Assembly: GCF_036885195.1 (NCBI RefSeq) | Contig: NZ_CP133656.1 | Span: 744,001 to 808,000 of the forward strand | Direction of reading: 5' to 3' | DNA: 64,000 nt | From: Pectobacterium cacticida | GTDB taxonomy: Bacteria; Pseudomonadota; Gammaproteobacteria; Enterobacterales; Enterobacteriaceae | The notes under the pieces: generated by a model | The model's database searches: none | Told to the model about the DNA's origin: nothing | Seen by the model: only the letters and a program-made list of their open reading frames with translations | Part shown: positions 61,067 to 64,000 of the stretch, piece after piece | Layout: each line of letters starts with the position of its first letter | How positions within the stretch are numbered: position 1 is the first letter of the stretch | Position numbers and translations under genes: made by a program

Positions 61067-62129
61067 CCTGTTCCTGAAGTGGGTGCTGACTCCGCCAGAC
61101 GCTGGGGCTCATTCCCGTTAGCCGCAGGAATTCGCGGTTGAAGTTTGATTTGGTCTGGAACCCGCTGGCTAGCATGATATCCGTAATTCGGTCATCCGTT
61201 TGGCTGAGGAGGCGTTTAGCCTCCTCGATGCGATATTCGTTCATCACCTGAGAAAAATTACGACCGTGAACGCGGTTGATGGTTTCGGACAGGCGCCGGA
61301 GCGGTATGCTCATGCGTCTGCTCAAACGCTGAAGCGTCATGCTCGGATCGGTGTACAGCGCGTGAGTGCGGATGAAATCATCTAACGCTTTCGCGAGCCG
61401 GTGTTCGTCTTCGGTCACTGGCGGCGCGACGGGGGGCGGGTCAGCCTGCGGGGTAAGTCCTACTGGCGGTACTGTACGGTGTGTGACGATCAGCAGGGTC
61501 AATATCGCCAGCATGGCAAGATGAAATGCGGTGATGAAGGTCGTCGCGCGACTGCCGCTGTAGAAAGCGATATTCAGCGCAATCACCATATCAATCGCGC
61601 CGGAGATCAGAACATATAACCCGGCGATAAACGGCGCACTTTTCCAACTGGGGGATGGTGTTTGCAGACAGCGAGCGCGGTAAATCAGCGTTGTCCCATA
61701 ACCGAAGTAAATACTCACCAGCGTTATATCAATGAGCGGAATAGACGTTTTGCTCTGGGCGGCGTGTGCACCAAGAATGAGTAAGGGGGGTAACAGGGGC
61801 ACGAGAGAGTTGCCGCGTCTGCGGGGTATATCCTCAGATTTTTTTTCGCTGCGAGGGAAAAGGCAAAGCCATAGCAGAGGCGGAATCGATGCGGCAATCG
61901 CAGGCTGGATAAACAGAGGTATGGCCACGTGGCTACCCCAGCGTAGTGCCACCAGCGTCATAGTAAGACAGCTTGCGCCGATGAAGATCGCCTCTGCTTT
62001 GGTGCTGCGTTTTTTCGTGTTCTTGTTAGGACGATTGTGCTGAATATCCAGAAATCGGATGCGAAAAAACAAAATAACCAGCAAAAGTGCGGTGATAAAA
62101 GGCAGGGGAATCGCGGTCATTGTGTTCAT
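61029..62129 (-). CDS. Membrane-anchored AraC-family regulator
   Basis: 366-aa protein. Residues 1-220 hold about six or seven hydrophobic helices instead of a cupin domain; a Pro-rich linker (QADPPPVAPPV) leads to a C-terminal AraC DNA-binding domain (MTLQRLSRRMSIPLRRLSETI and ITDIMLASGFQTKSNFNREF, then MSPSVWR). Such proteins sense signals in or across the inner membrane. It overlaps the convergent hydrolase gene at the 3' end and is a candidate regulator of it. No cognate ligand can be named. Confidence 0.88.
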   Translation of the reverse strand: MNTMTAIPLPFITALLLVILFFRIRFLDIQHNRPNKNTKKRSTKAEAIFIGASCLTMTLVALRWGSHVAIPLFIQPAIAASIPPLLWLCLFPRSEKKSEDIPRRRGNSLVPLLPPLLILGAHAAQSKTSIPLIDITLVSIYFGYGTTLIYRARCLQTPSPSWKSAPFIAGLYVLISGAIDMVIALNIAFYSGSRATTFITAFHLAMLAILTLLIVTHRTVPPVGLTPQADPPPVAPPVTEDEHRLAKALDDFIRTHALYTDPSMTLQRLSRRMSIPLRRLSETINRVHGRNFSQVMNEYRIEEAKRLLSQTDDRITDIMLASGFQTKSNFNREFLRLTGMSPSVWRSQHPLQEQVMASATPPEEIH

Positions 62130-62229
62130 CAGAAACGTTTCTATGAAATAGTGTTTTTAGCCATCTGTCCTCATGACGCCACGCTATCGAAACAGGCTCG
62201 ATAGCGCGGCGTTCAGCGGTACACACGAA

Positions 62230-63303
62230 TTAGCGCAGATAATTTTTCTGCGCCATGTTCACTTTATAGAGATAACGGCGCGATTCGCCAGAAGGATGTT
62301 TAGTCGTGAGCGTTTGATAGACTTCGCTTGGCGACATACTGTTGATAATGCTAACAGCACGGTCGCGATCGCTGGAGAAGACGCGCAACACGCTACCCGC
62401 GCCGCCGTTATAGGCGGTGATCATGGCATAGCGTTTTGACGTCGGGTTTTCGATCCCGGCTAAATAGCTGTTCTTTAAGAGCGATAGATAAGCGGTGCCG
62501 GCATCGATATTGTTCTCTGGATCAAACAGATAGCTGCGACTTGGCTGCCCCCATTTCCCTTTCATTTTAAAAACATCGCGCCCCGCGCTGTGCTGCACTA
62601 CTTGCATCAGTCCTAATGCGTCGGCATGGCTGACGGCATAAGGGTTAAAGCTGGATTCGGTCTGCATAATCGCCAGAATTAGTGACGTTTCAATGCCGTA
62701 ACGTTCAGCTGCCTTACGCACCAGCGGAAGATATTTGTGGGCGCGCTTATCCAAATGGTTCGGCACCAGTTGTATGGTGACCGACCAGATCACATGCAGG
62801 CCGGACGTGCGTTTTTGCAAGCGGTTCTGGAGTAAATAATCCGCGAAGCTGGCGGCGCGGCCCTCCCAGCGAATCGGTTGCCCGGTGTTATCTAGCACCT
62901 GACCATAGAGTAGTGGTTCACGGCTGACCTGAATATCGTTAGCGTCGGAATACAGGTCGGTATTGCTGGCATCATCGCCCATCAATAGGGTTGTGATGAT
63001 CGCCTGGCGCAGGCTGGCGACGGCGTTCGTCGCCGAAATAGTTTCAACCGTGATCGTACCGGCATCAAAGTTGATGTGGCTACGTGTCTGATATTGATCG
63101 GTATATTTAACGTAGTCTTTTGGGCCAGCGATCAAAACTTCATTGATGCCCCAGATGTTTTCGATGTTATTGGCGAACTGCCCCATCAAAATATCAAAGG
63201 CATTCGTATCTTTGATAAACGCCTCGTTGTTGGTATTCCCTTTGTTTCCCGAACAGGAAACTAATAGCGGTGCAATCACCAGCAGAGCTAACATTTTCTT
63301 CAT
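62230..63303 (-). CDS. mltC: Membrane-bound lytic murein transglycosylase C
   Basis: 357-aa outer-membrane lipoprotein that cleaves peptidoglycan to anhydro-muropeptides. The lipoprotein signal ends in PLLVSC with Cys17 as acylation site. A DUF3393 domain is followed by the SLT domain with the catalytic Glu in LAIMQTESSFNPYAVS and GLMQVVQHSAGRDVF, AYNGGAGSVL near the end. The start at 63303 (MKKMLAL) gives a proper signal peptide. Order mltC-yggX-mutY is conserved. Confidence 0.95.
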   Translation of the reverse strand: MKKMLALLVIAPLLVSCSGNKGNTNNEAFIKDTNAFDILMGQFANNIENIWGINEVLIAGPKDYVKYTDQYQTRSHINFDAGTITVETISATNAVASLRQAIITTLLMGDDASNTDLYSDANDIQVSREPLLYGQVLDNTGQPIRWEGRAASFADYLLQNRLQKRTSGLHVIWSVTIQLVPNHLDKRAHKYLPLVRKAAERYGIETSLILAIMQTESSFNPYAVSHADALGLMQVVQHSAGRDVFKMKGKWGQPSRSYLFDPENNIDAGTAYLSLLKNSYLAGIENPTSKRYAMITAYNGGAGSVLRVFSSDRDRAVSIINSMSPSEVYQTLTTKHPSGESRRYLYKVNMAQKNYLR

Positions 63304-63356
63304 ATTACAAAGCCGTGTCGGAATAAGGGCGCAAGCGGGCCCGGAAGCCCACCTTC

Positions 63357-63629
63357 TCAATGACTGGGAGGCGTATAGCCTTCGATATGTACGTCCTTTC
63401 CTTCGAACAGAAATTTGATCATTTCCTGTTCCAGCAGTTTACGGTCTTCAACATTCATCATGCTAAGTTTTTTCTCGTTGATCAGCATGGTTTGCTTAGT
63501 TTGCCACTGCGCCCAGGCTTCTTTAGAAATTTCGTTATAGATGCGCTTGCCGAGATCGCCGGGGTAGAGTTGGAAATCCTGTCCTTCGGCGTCGCGTTGT
63601 AAAAACGTACAAAAAATGGTTCTGCTCAT
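63357..63629 (-). CDS. yggX: Fe(2+)-trafficking protein YggX
   Basis: 90-aa protein protecting Fe-S clusters from oxidation. It starts MSRTIFCTFLQRDAEGQDFQ with the conserved Cys7, and contains YNEISKEAWAQWQTKQTMLINEKKL, all typical. It overlaps the end of mutY by four bases and precedes mltC, the same operon order as in E. coli. Confidence 0.96.
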   Translation of the reverse strand: MSRTIFCTFLQRDAEGQDFQLYPGDLGKRIYNEISKEAWAQWQTKQTMLINEKKLSMMNVEDRKLLEQEMIKFLFEGKDVHIEGYTPPSH

Positions 63630-64000
63630 GCTTGTTCCTCATCAATTTCGCGGGCATGCGAATGTGTCGCCTGCGGGTCAGCCAACGCCCTCAGCAGGCG
63701 TTCTACCGGGGCGGCCAGCCCGACAGACGGCGGCTGCGCTAAGTTATACCAGAGACCTGCACCGTCATCCATGCAGGCGCTGTATTGTGAACGTTCGCTC
63801 TGCGATACGTCCAGCCAGAGCGGAACGATATCCAGATGAAAGTGGCTGAATGTGTGACGGAATGCCACAAGCTGTTGCAACCTATCAGGATTCAGACCAC
63901 GCTGTTGCAGCCAGAGTTCCAATTCCTGACGGGTGCTGAACTGTGGGAAACAATAGAGCCCACCCCAAAGCCCAACCGCGGGGCGCTGTTGCAGCCAAAC
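63626..64000 (-). CDS. mutY: Adenine DNA glycosylase MutY (C-terminal part, cut by window)
   Basis: The frame is open to the window end and encodes the last 124 aa. Visible is the NUDIX-like 8-oxoG recognition domain (VWLQQRPAVGLWGGLYCFPQ, FRHTFSHFHLDI) that lets MutY find A opposite 8-oxoguanine. The helix-hairpin-helix and Fe-S parts lie outside. It leads into yggX by a four-base overlap. Confidence 0.93.
   Translation of the reverse strand, partial: VWLQQRPAVGLWGGLYCFPQFSTRQELELWLQQRGLNPDRLQQLVAFRHTFSHFHLDIVPLWLDVSQSERSQYSACMDDGAGLWYNLAQPPSVGLAAPVERLLRALADPQATHSHAREIDEEQA

Overview
The window is a chromosomal segment from an enterobacterium. Three conserved blocks match the Escherichia coli core map: ygfZ-sdhE-ygfX, fldB/xerD-dsbC-recJ-prfB-lysS, and speC/mltC-yggX-mutY. 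Together with the Rhs/VgrG/Hcp type VI cluster, the rhamnonate genes and the overall protein style, this suggests a soft-rot Pectobacteriaceae member, most likely Pectobacterium. The genus is an inference; membership of Enterobacterales is well supported.

Layout. 1-5.0 kb: a Ugp-like ABC importer operon with a GpdQ glycerophosphodiesterase embedded in it. 5.1-9.8 kb: housekeeping genes (HD-domain protein, yqfA, ygfZ, sdhE-ygfX, rlmF). 10-19.2 kb (all minus strand): a type VI effector island with hcp, vgrG, an Eag-type chaperone, a PAAR-Rhs protein carrying a NucA/NucB-like nuclease tip, and a ComJ-like immunity protein. Behind these lie a displaced second Rhs tip with its own immunity gene and a symE remnant. 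19.7-26.3 kb: fldB, then yhjE and an L-rhamnonate catabolic locus (aldolase, transporter, dehydratase, IclR regulator) sitting between fldB and xerD, which are neighbours in E. coli. 26.6-34.6 kb: xerD-dsbC-recJ-prfB (programmed frameshift)-lysS, an AraC regulator and a LysE exporter.

34.7-41 kb: a small island at a tRNA-Gly gene. It is bounded by a 68-bp direct repeat of the tRNA 3' end and holds an integrase stub, transposase debris and an MFS/aldehyde dehydrogenase/LysR unit. 41.3-43.2 kb: a Tat-exported amidohydrolase and an SMR efflux protein. 43.5-53.8 kb (all minus strand): the most unusual part. A phosphonate-making set (PEP mutase, phosphonopyruvate decarboxylase, a beta-hydroxyacid-type dehydrogenase) leads directly, without a gap, into a C-P lyase operon phnGHIJKLMNP that has no phnCDE transporter, phnF or phnO. 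Making and breaking a C-P bond thus appear to be encoded in one transcription unit. 54.2-55.5 kb: a broken IS1 and a truncated P4-type integrase. 55.6-56.2 kb: tRNA-Phe followed by three tandem 164/165-bp repeats, each starting with a copy of the tRNA 3' end, an arrangement like the rtT repeats of E. coli tyrT.

56.5-64 kb: speC with a candidate leader peptide, a DUF2628 protein, an exported alpha/beta hydrolase convergent with a membrane-anchored AraC protein, then mltC, yggX and the 3' part of mutY, cut by the window end.
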